From positions 1,426,001 through 1,490,000 of the forward strand of contig JANFOG010000010.1 of the NCBI GenBank assembly GCA_024336345.1: a stretch of DNA of 64,000 nucleotides, given 5' to 3'. Source of the stretch: Mariannaea sp. PMI_226. Its lineage: Eukaryota; Ascomycota; Sordariomycetes; Hypocreales; Nectriaceae. Below the pieces are notes generated by a model. That model did no database searches, was not told where the DNA came from, and was given only the letters and a program-made list of their open reading frames with translations. Within the stretch, counting starts at the first letter, position 1. Every line of letters begins with the position of its first letter. A program made the translations under genes and the position numbers. Positions 47,501 through 59,974 of the stretch are shown here, one piece after another.

Positions 47501-49244
47501 TTACATTACAAAGACCTGTGGCTCGGGAAGTATCGCTGGCCAGTCCTTGTTTGACTTGCGAGCCCAGATCGTCTTGAGCAACTCCAACGCTCTCAGAATG
47601 TTCCCGAATCCGTTGCGTTGATGCTGTCGCCGAAGGAACTGCTCGAATATGGCTCGGTGCTCCAATGAGCAACTCTCCAAGGCCGCGATGAAGACTGGCC
47701 AAACAAGCACGTTTTCTCCCAACGAGCCTTCGGTGAATGACTGCACCGTAGCGATAAACCTATCCAGGACGCCCCTCGAGGCAGTGCTTGATCCTCCTGC
47801 CAACACGCGATCAAGATATATATCAAACGCTTGCTGGCGCAAATCGGCAATCGTCTTGAAGGTGGAAGATTGTGTTGGGTGCAGTTGGTCGTAGTAGTGA
47901 AGGCAATCGAAACTATCGCTGCCATGATAGATGATGGCGTGTAACCCGGCATCTTGGCTCAGTAATGGGGCCGCATACACTCGCATCCTAGAGAGTATTA
48001 GCAAAAGGAAATATCAGGGCAGCATCGGAAAAAGAGATTAAAAAAAAAAAAAGGCGTTCTTACTTGCGTATCTGTCGGAGAAAGAAGTTGCCCGTCTCGC
48101 CTCCATCGAGAAACTTGCTCTCACCACCGACCGCCTTGAGAGCAGATTCGAGCATTTGAAATATAATAGGGAAGTCGGAGCAGCCATTAATCATGACAGC
48201 CACTAAGAGTATAACGATGGTTAAAATCACCGCTTGTTTGGTTTTATGGTCACATTCGACCAGGTCGCGGCGCTGCTGCAGCTCTCGAATCGCTCGGCCG
48301 TAGAGTTTCTGTGGATCGACGACGTGCTCGCCCGCGCCTCTGCTGGCGAGGTGAAATGCGGATGCGGAGAGGACGGCGTTCATAATGAGGTCATCTGCCC
48401 ATGCCATGGGGAGAACTAGATGGCGCCAACCGTTGTGGTCATCATCCATGACCACCATTTCTGGGGCGATGTGCTCTGAGACTATCATCAATCAACTCAA
48501 CATGACATGTTCGCCGAATACTGGGTTCCAGTGACAGAGATGCTTACAGTATGTAAGGAGGTATTCCCTCCAGGGTTCCATTGGAGAGGGAGATGATTTT
48601 GGTATTGCTCCCATGAGCGATTCAATTATGCGACCATCTTCGGGTGTTGATCGGCGTTGAGTAACGCACTGAATAGATTCGTTGGTTGAATCGTCGTTCT
48701 TGGAAGAGCTTGGGGTTGACGCGCTCAAGGCTAAGGATAATTCGGGTTCTTGATCAGATACCTCTTTTTCTGTATTGCCCTTGGTGGCAGGAGATTGACT
48801 CCATTCAGTGCTGTCTTGGGTGCTGTCTTGGGTGATGTCTTGGATGCTGTCTTGGATGCTGTCTGCAGGATAATTATCCGGCATCGTATTAAGCATCCCC
48901 TCCGAGAGGAAAGATGAAAAGCCATCTTTTGATGAGATCATTAGCGAGCCCCTCTTCCTTCTGACTGCTTTGCCAGCAGGAGGCAGGCCATCACGAAATC
49001 GAAACTTGACCTCGAAGCCACTGCATCCCAACCCTCGAGAAACACATTTCTGGCAGCTAGGCCTCGTCCCATCACAGTCGATACGGCGCTGAGAGCACTC
49101 ATAACAGCCTGGCTCGCTTCCTCGTTAGCATCATGACAACATGACAAGTCCCCCCCAACTGCCTTTGCAAGGGGATCTCCTATTTCCCCTGACCAGGTAC
49201 CCACCTTTCACCTTGGGCACATATGGACGCTTTCTACGGGCCAT
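47501..49244 (-). CDS. Zn(II)2Cys6 transcription factor
   Basis: CDS complement(join(47501..47987,48064..48481,48548..49112,49212..49244)), 500 aa. Exon 1 encodes a basic start (MARRKRPYVPK). Joining to exon 2 gives PGCYECSQRRIDCDGTRPSC, QKC and SRGLGC, the six-Cys binuclear cluster with C-x2-C-x6-C-x6-C-x2-C-x6-C spacing. The intron has CTAAC 13 nt before its AG. A Ser/Asp/Gln-rich region with a short QDS repeat precedes the fungal-specific transcription-factor region (FSEHIAPEMVVMDDDHNGW, then LVLPMAWADDLIMNAVLSASAFH). It converges on the amine oxidase gene with 176 bp between stops and is the likely local regulator of the amine-oxidase/dehydrogenase pair (inference from position). Confidence 0.85.
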
Positions 49245-50993
49245 TATGCGTCGCGCGTACAATCTCCATATTCGACGACAGCTCACAACGCGGCGTTGCT
49301 CGTCCCAAGACAGAGCGAAGACGAGAGAACAGAACAGGAAAGAGAATGCAAATGGGTATGTTGCAGGGTCTGAGGGGGAGATATGGAGCCCACCGTCTAG
49401 AAGATTGGAACAAATCCACGTTTCCCTCACAGTTTTCCTACCCCGCGTGACAATGGACCCCCGCTTCCCCAGCAAATTCGCCTCCAAATTCTTGTGCTAT
49501 TCTAGATAGGGAAATTTTAATGAGAGCACCCTAGACCGGGCTACGAGACGCGATTCATGCAACAGCCGGGGTATGACAGTTTATTGGGTGCTTTGCCGGT
49601 CATAAAAGTACTTTGACTCATGGCATCAAAGGTACTTTGCAGTGTTTCTCATCGCTTCACTCGAAGAATCACATTGGCTCTCCTTCTCAGAAACAGTTCC
49701 CAGATGTCCTCGCAGCATACGAATTGAAGTGGCTATTGATTACAACACAAGTCGCAAGCTCTTATGGCTGAGCAACAGAAATAGACTGCGCATTCCTTTT
49801 TTGCATTAGCTGGTGGTGAGGCCTCGACAAGAAGTGCGCTCATGGGTAGGCATTCAATGTTACACAATGTTGATTATTCCAGTTAATAGAGCCTTGATCT
49901 GATGTTCCGACGATCCCACACACAAGACGATGCAGACGTTGAGATAGAAATAAAGAATGTGTTTATCAAAGCGGCTTCAGTATTTCCTATCACCGCCATG
50001 CAGTGCATTCGTTCTTAGAGAGAGTCAGAACATATCACATTAGGTCTTCTCTCATCCAGGAGCCTCGGATCTGACCGAGCATTTTGCGGCTGTCTATGTC
50101 TTCTCAACGATATCCCTGCTAAATCATTGATGCTCACTGGCATGAAATACAAAAATACAGAAGAAAAAGCCGTTAGGTTGACAGATGTTTGTAGGGCAAC
50201 TGAGCCAAGTTAATGGCACCGGCCCGCTACCTGGTACCGCTCCGCCTTAGGATGATACCCTAGTGACTATGAGATACATAGGTGCTCTCAAAGTATATTA
50301 ATGAAAGTGACAAGTTGAGGTGGGTTTGATCAATCCCGACCCCCAAACATCGGGGCTAGGCGCCAATGATTTCCTGGAAGATTTATTTCATCCGTCTTCC
50401 TCAAAAAGTCTAGAGATTCTAATTGGCTTTGGCGTGATAGCATAGCCCAAATCCCTTTCACTCGGATATGACATTTGCCCTCATGCCGCTTGCTGCATTG
50501 CCATGATGTATGACTACAACGACGATGGCCCCCGTCTAGGAATACAGGTCCCAATCTTCACAGAGTGAGAGAAGACGATATTGTTTATTTTTTCTTCATT
50601 TGGATTACGGATTTCATTGGAGAGTCCGATATTGCCGCACAAATGACGCCATCGCTATCGCGCGTTGTGCTGATGATTCAACAAAGGACATGTTTGTGTT
50701 GCGGCAGGCGAGTGACCTTTTTTCCTCACTACGTTAGAATTTTCATGAAGACTATGCGGGAATAGAGAAGAAATCGATGGCAAGTTGGGCTCATCCTTGA
50801 TGATATGATGGTTGGCGGTTGGAGGTGAGGCTCTGGGCCGTTGGACACCCTTGCATAAGCCACGCGCGGCTCGCTTGCAGGCTTGCAGGTCCTGGCCAGA
50901 AATATGATAGCTCGTGGAACACATAAGTAACTAACGATAGATAATAGAACACGAGAAGAGGTGAGGTAGCAAAAAAATAACTGCAAAAGATAA
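49245..50993. other. No supported gene
   Basis: Upstream region of the Zn2Cys6 gene. A 122-codon plus-strand frame at 49141-49509 is antisense to its first exon and is not a gene I support. Confidence 0.5.
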
Positions 50994-51118
50994 TGGACTT
51001 ACGGGGGATCGAACCCCGGACCTTTCACTTGTTCATGATGTATTACTGACTCCTGTGCTAGAAGCTTCAGGAGCCTACAAGATGCGAAGCGAAAATCATA
51101 CCACTAGACCACAAGCCC
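50994..51118 (-). tRNA. tRNA-Ala(CGC), with ~52-nt intron
   Basis: Acceptor GGGCTTG pairs with TAAGTCC and includes G3-U70, the alanine identity pair; the discriminator is A. Anticodon stem TTCGC/GTGAA, loop TT-CGC-A, T arm CGGGG-TTCGATC-CCCCG. The 125-nt span exceeds a 73-nt tRNA by 52 nt, placed at the canonical position after base 37. The intron contains a stem CTCCTG/CAGGAG. Confidence 0.9.
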
Positions 51119-52271
51119 GGTTATTGTTGACGTCATTTCAAAGAAAAGCACATAAGAAGTCTCCCGCGGACATCTGCTCTTACTGGACAGGCACCTCAGC
51201 CTTCACAACAATGTTTCGCCACCTCTATTCGTGATAACTAGCGCCGTTGCTTCTAGTACTTGAGTTAGTATACCGAGCGTACTTGAGGTGAGGTTGTCAG
51301 AGCAGGTGCTGGTTGGAAAGAATGCATCGACCTCCATTGATGGAATGAAGCAAGCTGAGTGTACGCATCAAGCGAGGCACGAGACCAGCTTTAGCATATA
51401 CATGAGAGGTCGACAACGATTGGAAGAGACTCAAGTTAGATGTGAGCACATCAAAATTTGACAACCTAGGCGATCCACGCGATCACTCCAGAGATACTTG
51501 ATCACCATTCATAATCATATTGAAAGATGCCTCGACAAAGCACTAGAAAATTAGGCTACGCGGGCTTGGACGTGAGTCGACATAGCTCTCTACTGAGTCT
51601 AAATATCGTACCCAGGCCCAACAGAAATCATAGTATTGTGGTAGCAGTGAGCCTCGGGAGCGTATGAGAAATCTACTAACGATGGGGATACGGGTTGGAG
51701 GCGCACACACAACACGTTGTCTGACTCTAAGGTCGTACAATCACGGATAGAGAAGAGTTACAATATGTCCCAGTGTTATACCGCATATTGTTGACGTTAC
51801 GCAGCGGCGGAAACGATTGACTGTTTTCGCTTCCTCAGGTGAAGTTTGCAGATTACCGGTTCATAGTGAATGTTTGTCACTATCGGTATAAGGCCGGCAC
51901 TTGACTTGGACATCTCGAGAGATTGTAGTCAAATGAAATGAAGTCCATACGTCAATTCATGGTTGAAAGTGGAAGTAAAAGGATGATGCAAGTACATGCA
52001 ATGAAAAGTACTGGGGCATGAGACAAAAAGATAATTCAGCATAACATCGCTGTGATATATGGCTTTGGCGTAAATCTTGCTAGCATATGCTGAGAAGATC
52101 GGGGAAGACGCGATATGAGTTTGGAGTGACTAGACTGATAGCGCAAAAATTAATTGGATTTAATCAATTATTGCCAGTAAAAAAAAGATATTTGAACCTG
52201 TCGAATGAAGAAGAAAAGGAGTGGCAGGAAATACCAAAATGCTCAAAAAATAAATCAGCTTAATGCTGTGT
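51119..52271. other. No supported gene
   Basis: Spacer between the two tRNA-Ala genes. No ORF above 65 codons was recognised as a gene. Confidence 0.5.
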
Positions 52272-52368
52272 TGGACTTACGGGGGATCGAACCCCGGACC
52301 TTTCACTTGTTCATTGAGTATCAAAGACACTATGCGAAGCGAAAATCATACCACTAGACCACAAGCCC
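52272..52368 (-). tRNA. tRNA-Ala(CGC), with ~24-nt intron
   Basis: Mature part appears identical to the gene at 50994-51118 (G3-U70, anticodon CGC, same arms), but the intron is about 24 nt and shares only its last bases (ATGAACAA) with the longer one. Confidence 0.9.
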
Positions 52369-53948
52369 GATGATTGTTGACTCCTGTCCACTAAATAATA
52401 TCTATATGGTACAAACCTTGCGCAAATTCTCACCGACAGCTAGAGGGGTCAATTTTACGACTCTGATAGCCTTGATATTTTGCTACGGTGAATAGGAATG
52501 TAATGATTTGTACCTCAATATCCTGACAGGCTATGGCGCTACAACGACACGATTCAAACTCAACCGAAAAGGGTTCTACACTTCATCCTACTGTTCGATT
52601 TCATTTGGAAGGGCAAGGGCCTTGGCGCGTGCTTGTTTTCTTATCTCGCATCGTAAACAACCGACAAGTGTAAAACCAACAAAGGGCTAACTAATCTGTG
52701 GCCATTTGACGCCTTGCCTGCAGATATTGGGATGTTACCTTTGCAACTGCGAAATTGAAAGCCCAAAGAAATCAGCGCCCAAAATACATTAACATTGATT
52801 TTATCGTGCCCATAGCGATTGAAGAGCGTAACTTCTTGCAATTGAGACATGCCAATGAACATACCCTATAGAAGGTTTTGGTCAAACGCGGTGGGTATTC
52901 CTTTTCCTTTCGGCTGTTTCGCGCACGGATCTATGATTATTAGGTGCTCTGTAGTGACCTGTTTTCCTTACCAGCCTCCCCAGACGACAATGAAGCGCGA
53001 CTAAGCACCTCATTCTACCCAGTTCAACCAGTCAACCTTTCTCCCTTTACGGAGCATTATCACAGCATTTTCAATATTCAACCAATTGATTGCATCATTT
53101 GACTATCCGTTTCATGTTATCAACTTCAATCTCATCTGGTTGCTACATAGCGTTTACTCCGGCTCTCAATTACCAGTCACACTTCATTGCACCAGGTTCA
53201 CTGGTGCCGTGACCTGCCATTTAACGTCGCGGAGCGGCACACCTCGTTACGCGCCAAATATTTATTGGTCTACGGAGTATATAGTTACATAATTTTGCAA
53301 ATACCAACATGATGAAGGCACTGGCGACATGCAGAGTCTACTACTATGTGCAATACCGCAAGCCCCCTGCCTGTCCACGATCACAATCCCAACCGTCGCT
53401 CCCAACGATAGGCTATCTAATCGGCAATGTTTCCACACCTTCAGTATCTAATCAATGACAGCCAAACGCGGTGGTGCCACGACGCGCATCAAGCTCCTTG
53501 TCTTCGGACGCAAGCAAGGTAATAATCTCGATGATCTTATCATCTGCACTAAGCGGTCTTCGTGCGTGATTTACAGAGAGTTGCGATGTGATGGCAATAC
53601 ACACCATGTCCTGTGCGAATTGGATAATGCTTGCCATGACCGTTCGCTTGGCCAAGGTCGGCCGCATCCTCTAGCGTTCAGCTCTGTTTGCCTCGTTCCC
53701 CCACTCTCATGCAATACCACCCTCAGCCGCCGGGCGTAGCAAGGCAGCTGGCCACTTCGACTTCGCCTCATTGACGAAAGATGGCTTCGATTCATTTATT
53801 GGGGCTACCGCCCCATCGTGATACAGTGTTTTTACTGCCAAGCCTACCATGCCTGCTTGTCAAAAATAACTAGCACCGCCAAAGACTCTGGAGAAACTTG
53901 ACAAGAAGCTCTGAAAACGACTCTCGTGAGCTCGGGGGCGCTGTCAGC
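52369..53948. other. No supported gene
   Basis: Intergenic. Frames at 53086-53292 and 53455-53739 are short and unrecognised. Confidence 0.5.
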
Positions 53949-56479
53949 ATGTCTCGCGCAAACCCTGGAGAACCAGTGTATATCCCATCCGTGGATGTTC
54001 TGCAGCTCTCACATAAACACCAATACCTAATTTGGGCCAGTCAAATCAAGAAAAAATTATGCGGCGTCGGCATCGTTGAGACTCCAGACGGTCAGCTACA
54101 CCTTTTGACAGCTAAAGAAGCTTTACGTGAAAAGCGAACAACAGTATCGAATGCCAGACGAGCTGAAGGGATAGCACTACGCATTCTTCTTCTCTATCTT
54201 GCACCTAGTCTCTTCAACTCGGGAGACCTCACCTATACCTACTCACCCTGGAAACTCTGGAAAAGTATCGCTGCCTGGGCGAAGTCGCCCGGACCTGCCA
54301 CCTGTGTCGTCTGCGGTAACATCCGCAAGGTCAAGCGGTCCAATAAGTTCGATCTTGAACTTGCTCGCAAACCTGCAGTTGAATTCCACAAGGCTTGGCA
54401 ATGGGGATGTCATCTGTGCCGCATGATCCTCGACGCCGCAGAAGCTTTCTCACCTGCTTTCTGCGAGGACCTCTCAGAAAAGATCATCACCATTATGGGA
54501 GTTCCGCACCCTATTAAACCACTGCCCCTGACGGTGGAATATCAAGTAAATAACTCGACCTCTTGGCAGACAGCGTCTTTCACGCTTGACATCTACGATG
54601 AGAGTAAGTAGGATGCAACAGCCCGGCCATCGACTGACTCGTTGGTCAGAACGTAGGGCCCTATACTGATAGATAATGTTGAAAGCCCAAGTGTCATCAA
54701 TCGATGCCCTCAATGGCAACCAAAGGTTGGCTCAGAGCTCAGATGGACTGCCTGATGAGACCATCTCCTGGATTCAACAGAAGCGTAAGGACTGTGAATG
54801 TCGAGGTCTCAGCTTAGACTTTGTGCCGCATAGGCTCGTTCACGTCGGCATGGATGGAGATGTGCCTTTCTTGGTCGAAAATCAGCCCCCATCTACACCT
54901 TACTGCGCTCTAAGCTATTGCTGGGGGAATGGTCCGCATTCGCTTCTTACAACTCGAGCCTCACTCCAAGATCACTTACAAGCAATCGAACTATCTTCCA
55001 TGCCGCAGGTAGGGCAGCCATTTGAATTTGAATATGCTGGTTTTCTCAAACAGCTGATCAATGAACAAATAGACAATTCGCGACGCGGTAATTGTCTGTC
55101 GCAAGCTCAACATATCTTACCTCTGGGTTGATGCTCTCTGCATTGTTCAAGACGCAATAAATAGCGGAGACTGGGCCCAGCAATGCGCTCAGATGCGGGA
55201 AATCTATTCTAGTGCCGATCTTGTTCTTGCAGTCCATTCGTGTGCTGACTCCCATGAGGGGTTTCTGAGAAAGACTGCAAATGACTCGGCCCGTCGTTTC
55301 CCAATCGAAACAACTCACTTAGACGGGACAACAGACCGAAAAGTGGTCCAAGAAAACAAGCCGGGTCTTCACAATGACCAGACTTATCTGCAGACGAAGA
55401 CACCTCTATCAAACCGAGCTTGGACCTTGCAAGAAACGGTCTTGGCCAGGAGAATCTTGCATTGGACAACGTCTCACTTGGTCTGGGAGTGCGAGGATGG
55501 CATCGAGTGTGAGTGTGGACAATCCTACAAGCGGGGATTTGACATCCTTTCTTTGCATCGTGCAGGTTCAGTCTCTACATGGCATAAGCTTGTAGAGACT
55601 TACTCCCATCGCTGCTTGACTAAGCCATCTGACAAACTCATTGCAATGGCTGGTTTGGTTTCCATCATATCGTCTCGATACTGTCTCAAGCCATCTAAAT
55701 ATTTGGGTGGCCTGTGGCTTGACCACCTGCCCAAAGACCTGCTATGGTATGTTTGCGGAGATGGACCTCATAAAAGAATTGCATCATACAGGGCACCGAG
55801 TTGGACATGGGCTTCCATTGACGGAGGGATCAAGTTTGTTTCATTTGACCAGTGGCCCTCGTACCAGTTCAAAGCTTCCGTTTCCATCTTGGAGGCGAGG
55901 TGCGATCCCAAGGCTACAGATCCATTCGGCCAGCTGGTGGATGGCTTTATTCTTCTCGTCGGCAAGCTTGCTGAGGTATGCATGGTATCTCTTAGTCAGA
56001 ACTTCAGGAAATCGCGTGGGGAGTATAGTGGCCGAGACGGACGACCGTGCCGAACACACGACGGTCGCACAACCCTAGTTAGAAGAGACTCGCAGCAAGT
56101 TTTTGAGGTGCTCTGCGACGAACCAGATTACGTGGGATTTTATGGAGATGAGGAAGATAGGACATGTTGGCTTGAAGGCAAGTGCCAGAACCTGCCGGAA
56201 GTTTGCAGTTGTGAGGATGTGCAAGAAGCATCCAAGTTCTACTGTCTCGAGATCGGTGAGCTGACACCATATGTGGAAAAAGAGCGAGGGGGTGAATCCG
56301 ATGATGAAGCTTCATTAAAGAAGTTCCAAAGCAAACTGACGTGGTGGATGGTGCTTCGAAGGTCGTCGAGGAGGGAGGAGGCTTTTGAGCGAGTTGGGAT
56401 TGGGTATCGGATCAGCTCAGGGCGTGATCAGTGTCGTTTGTTCCAGGGATGCACGCCGCAGCAGGTGTGTCTAGTTTGA
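53949..56479 (+). CDS. HET-domain protein (possible single-base indel)
   Basis: Exons 53949..54603, 54673..55008, 55073..56479. It belongs to the heterokaryon-incompatibility family, which acts in non-self recognition and regulated cell death in fungi. HET signature blocks: PYCALSYCWGNGPHSLL, then after the second intron ISYLWVDALCIVQD and CAQMREIYSSADLV, and SNRAWTLQETVLARRILHW. The N-terminal part has two CxxC pairs (CVVCGNIRK, CHLCRMIL), a zinc-binding-like module often found before HET. The spliced exons do not sum to a multiple of three. Reading from exon 1 goes NNVESPSVINR before a stop, while SSDGLPDETISW is in another frame, so one extra base near 54680-54755 or a different splice site is likely. 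Confidence 0.75.
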
Positions 56480-57505
56480 GGCTTAAAACAGGCCGCGAGG
56501 ACATCAAAAGGGGCGTTGGTTCTATCAGAAGCATCTTGGGCAATTAGTCTAAATATGACGGGCTGTTGAGTGAAGCCCCGTGATTCTGCAAATATCCGAA
56601 CGCTACAGCCGTCATCAGCAAAGGCTCAACACTCTGTCCGTCACGAGAAACGGTGGATGAACCATCGCGGAAGGCGTCTTCATTTCCGATTGGCGTTGAA
56701 ACGACTCTATGACGCAGCCATACAGGATGAGAAATGCAGTGTTTCGTTGCATTTAGCTGACTACCTGTACAGTATACATACGTGTCTTTGCCCCCGCATC
56801 CACCCCCCCTCTTCCCAACACAGCTCCAAGCAGATACGTACATCTTGATGGTCGCTACGGGATCTCAAGTAGAATGCCACTGCAAGCCCCAACCTTTGTA
56901 CCCCTCTAGCTTCGCCTCGTGCGGGCGCGCCAAGGCTTTCAATAGCAACTCGCTGGTTGGATCGAGCCGGAAGAATTTCAAACTCTCATCCCAGTAATCT
57001 CGGTATGGCCGCTGCGGCTGCGTATGTTTAAGTTCAGCCACCCCAGAGCCGTGACCCTGAGATCTGCAATACATGCCCTCCATTATGGCGCATGGATGTC
57101 ACCTCCCGTTCACAAATGATCACTCTCGATCGCGTAGGCGAAAGCTTACCGTAGGATGAAAAGAATGTGGAAGAGCCGTTGAGGGGGGGGGGAGACCCAA
57201 GAAACTGGAACCTACAAAAATCCCCGATCCAGCTCCAAAATAAAAAGTCCTTTGCGTGTATGCGACACCCCAAGCTTTACTTTTTGACCTTTGTGAAATC
57301 ACCGGTTTCAATGTGGGAAATGCCTCCCCTCTCCCAATAGCAGCGTCTCCTGTATCGCCTCCAACTATTCGCATTGGCGGTAGCCTCCTGCTAACATTTA
57401 GAATCACTAGCTGCCTCTCGCGTACCCGTTCAGAAATTCGCCAGTTGCGATGGCGAGACGATATCTTCTCATACAAACCAGCTCCCGATCGTGGCGGTGG
57501 TAGCA
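56480..57505. other. No supported gene
   Basis: Upstream flank of the rhodopsin-domain gene. ORFs here are short and in conflicting frames. Confidence 0.5.
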
Positions 57506-59203
57506 ATGTGGAATTGGACAGGACCAGATTCCAATAGCCCTCCTCCTCCAGGTGTCGTGCCCAATTTCGACAACCCGGTCGATGTTGCGTGGACTCGCAA
57601 TGTGGCAATAATGATTGTCTGCGACGCACTGGTCACAATATTCTTCATTATCCGGGTGTATGTCAAAATCCACATTAGCCATAGGATTTTGGCAGAAGAC
57701 TGTGAGTAATGTGCTTCGGATACAAGATCAATGCGGCAAGACGGACGGCTTACCGTGCTTCTAGATACCTGCGTCACTGCCTTCGTGAGTATGGATATGA
57801 CAGATGATTTGTCACATCAGCCCGTTAACAATAATAGTGTTTGATAATGGTGTACACTACAACTGTTTTCATGAGTACGCTTCACCTCATCTCGAGCATG
57901 CTGTTGATTGAAATATTAATTGGTTGCGATTCCAGTGGCACACTATGGAGAAGGATATAATGCATGGGAAATACGGAGACAAGAGTACTACCATTTATTG
58001 GAGGTACGTTTTCCCTCGTCGATTACGGCGGTACGACACTGATTGATTGATCCGGAAGTGGTTATACATCAACACTGTTGTATATTGTCCAGCTGCGTAC
58101 TTTACCAAGGTTACCATCCTCCTACTCATGGCCCGGGTTTTCGCTGTCGAAGAAAAGCTCTCAAAGGCCATTTACTTCTTCATATGGGCCTTGCTCATCG
58201 CGTATACTCCCATACAGCTCATCAAGATGTTTGTCTGCATACCCATCCCGTCACTATGGGATCCGAGAGTACGCCATGTGCGCTGCGTGGACCAGCGTAG
58301 AGTCTTCTTCGGCGACTCAGCTGTAGCAATACTAACAGACACCATTATCCTTCTGGTTCCGATCGTCCCAATATGGAGGTTGCACATGCCGTTACGGAAG
58401 AAGATTAAAATTGTGGCTCTGCTCAGTGCCGGTGGAGTTGCTACTGGTATCACCATCTATCGAACCTACAAAATAGCCTTGTTTGTTCATTCGGATAATC
58501 TCACCGTAGATTATGTGGACATCGATATATTGGCGTGAGTAGACTTCAACTTGCAAGCACCGTCCTCGGTGCAAGAAGCAACGCAAGGCAGCCTTGATGC
58601 TGACTGGTGAGGATGAACAGTTGCATTGAGCTTACCATCGGATTTGTTTGCGCCTGTCTGCCATCCTTGAATATTATAATAGAGAAATGTTGTAGCGGGA
58701 GACGAAGCCAACGCGACCAACAAAGCGCCAGCTCGTGGCCACGAAGAAAGGGTTTCTTGCAACGCAATAGAACCACTGGAGCAACGCCATTTAATGCGCC
58801 GAGTGACTTGCCTAGGTCTACCGCTGATGAGAGTCCGACTACGGTGGCTAATTTTGACACGGAACTGGCAATGCTTGGGAGCGAGCCTGGGGAACCAGCT
58901 CCCAGAAAGCCAGAGGGACAAGTGATCCGGCCAGTTTCAGCAAAGTGCCGACGAATAAGTTCCTCTGAGGGCCGTAGTGAGGGATGGCTATCGCTCTCTA
59001 AATTAGCGAGTGAGCATCACCAAAATTCAGAATATGTTATGAGGGCGGTGGAGAGATCGAGACTCGTTCGGGAGCAAGGGCCAGAGGCACATTGGTGTCC
59101 GGTTTGGGATGGGCCCCGAGACGAACAGGAGCCAACAGCAAGGCGTACGGAATGTTCTCCAGCACCAGCTTCAAGCAATCGACTAGACAGCATCCTGAAT
59201 TAG
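57506..59203 (+). CDS. Fungal rhodopsin-domain (SAT4/Pth11-type) integral membrane protein
   Basis: CDS join(57506..57701,57765..57784,57838..57874,57936..58003,58059..58534,58621..59203), 459 aa. The six exons, two of them only 20 and 37 nt, splice in phase to a seven-helix domain: NVAIMIVCDALVTIFFIIRVYVK, VTAF-x-LIMVYTTTVFM, HYGEGYNAWEI, TVVYCPAAYFTKVTILLLMA, FFIWALLIAYTPIQLI, SAVAILTDTIILLVPIVPIW and CIELTIGFVCACLPSLNII. The pattern (Y/W-rich loop 2, PIP-W motif, CxP in the last helix) is that of the Rhodopsin_dom_fungal family. The ~180-residue cytosolic tail is Ser/Arg-rich. Some family members act as surface sensors in pathogens; a ligand cannot be inferred. The ATG at 57506 was preferred over an upstream GTG. 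Confidence 0.82.
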
Positions 59204-59974
59204 ATAGAGGGAATTTAACTATGTTACTTTGTCGTCCCCTTTGGCTCGTGTTTGCGCTATGTAGCCAATTGAGTTGTCGCTCTATTTTTGCGAGTCATCA
59301 GTTAGGTATCAAGGCAGAGCTACAAATACTGGTATCAATAATTAAGTAATTAGGTAAAAGTGGTGTTACCATCGTTTGGCATCCTTGTCACGACAGAGAC
59401 AGGCCAATTAGGAGCTGTAGCCGGAGGTAGACAAACTACCCAGGAAACAAAATCACTCTAACGCGTGTTTTCAAGACTCGTGCAATTGCATTTATAGTCT
59501 CCCTAGGCATCTACATCAAAGAGATCAAGTGTCCCCCAGCCCTGCCAGACTCATAGTCGTGAATATTTCATTAACGTAGTTGGGTGCTTGTAAATATGAC
59601 ACACGTACTTATTAGGACCCATGTTTGTTTGGCCTAGCATCCGGGCCTTCCGCTTAGTGATCGACGTGCGAGACAATTTCAACTATGGACTCGCTCGTTT
59701 CTAGGCAGAAATTAGCCGAATCAACCAAGGGCAAAGCCCGTCGGAGCTTAACCAGTGTTATCTGACTCATTCGCGTAAATAAAGCATGTTAGGCCAATGC
59801 GGAAACCCGACGGAGACCGATTTGCTCCTTGATCATGCTACGGAGTGTCCTATTATGTCCTAGTAAGGGATTGAAGGACCCTGCCCCTCCATACAGCATT
59901 TCGTATTTAGATCTGATAAAAACTTGGCGCTTTCTTTATCAGATCCTCTCGATATACGTGCAGATTTCCTCGCA
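59204..59974. other. No supported gene
   Basis: Intergenic and promoter region of the next MFS gene. Confidence 0.5.
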
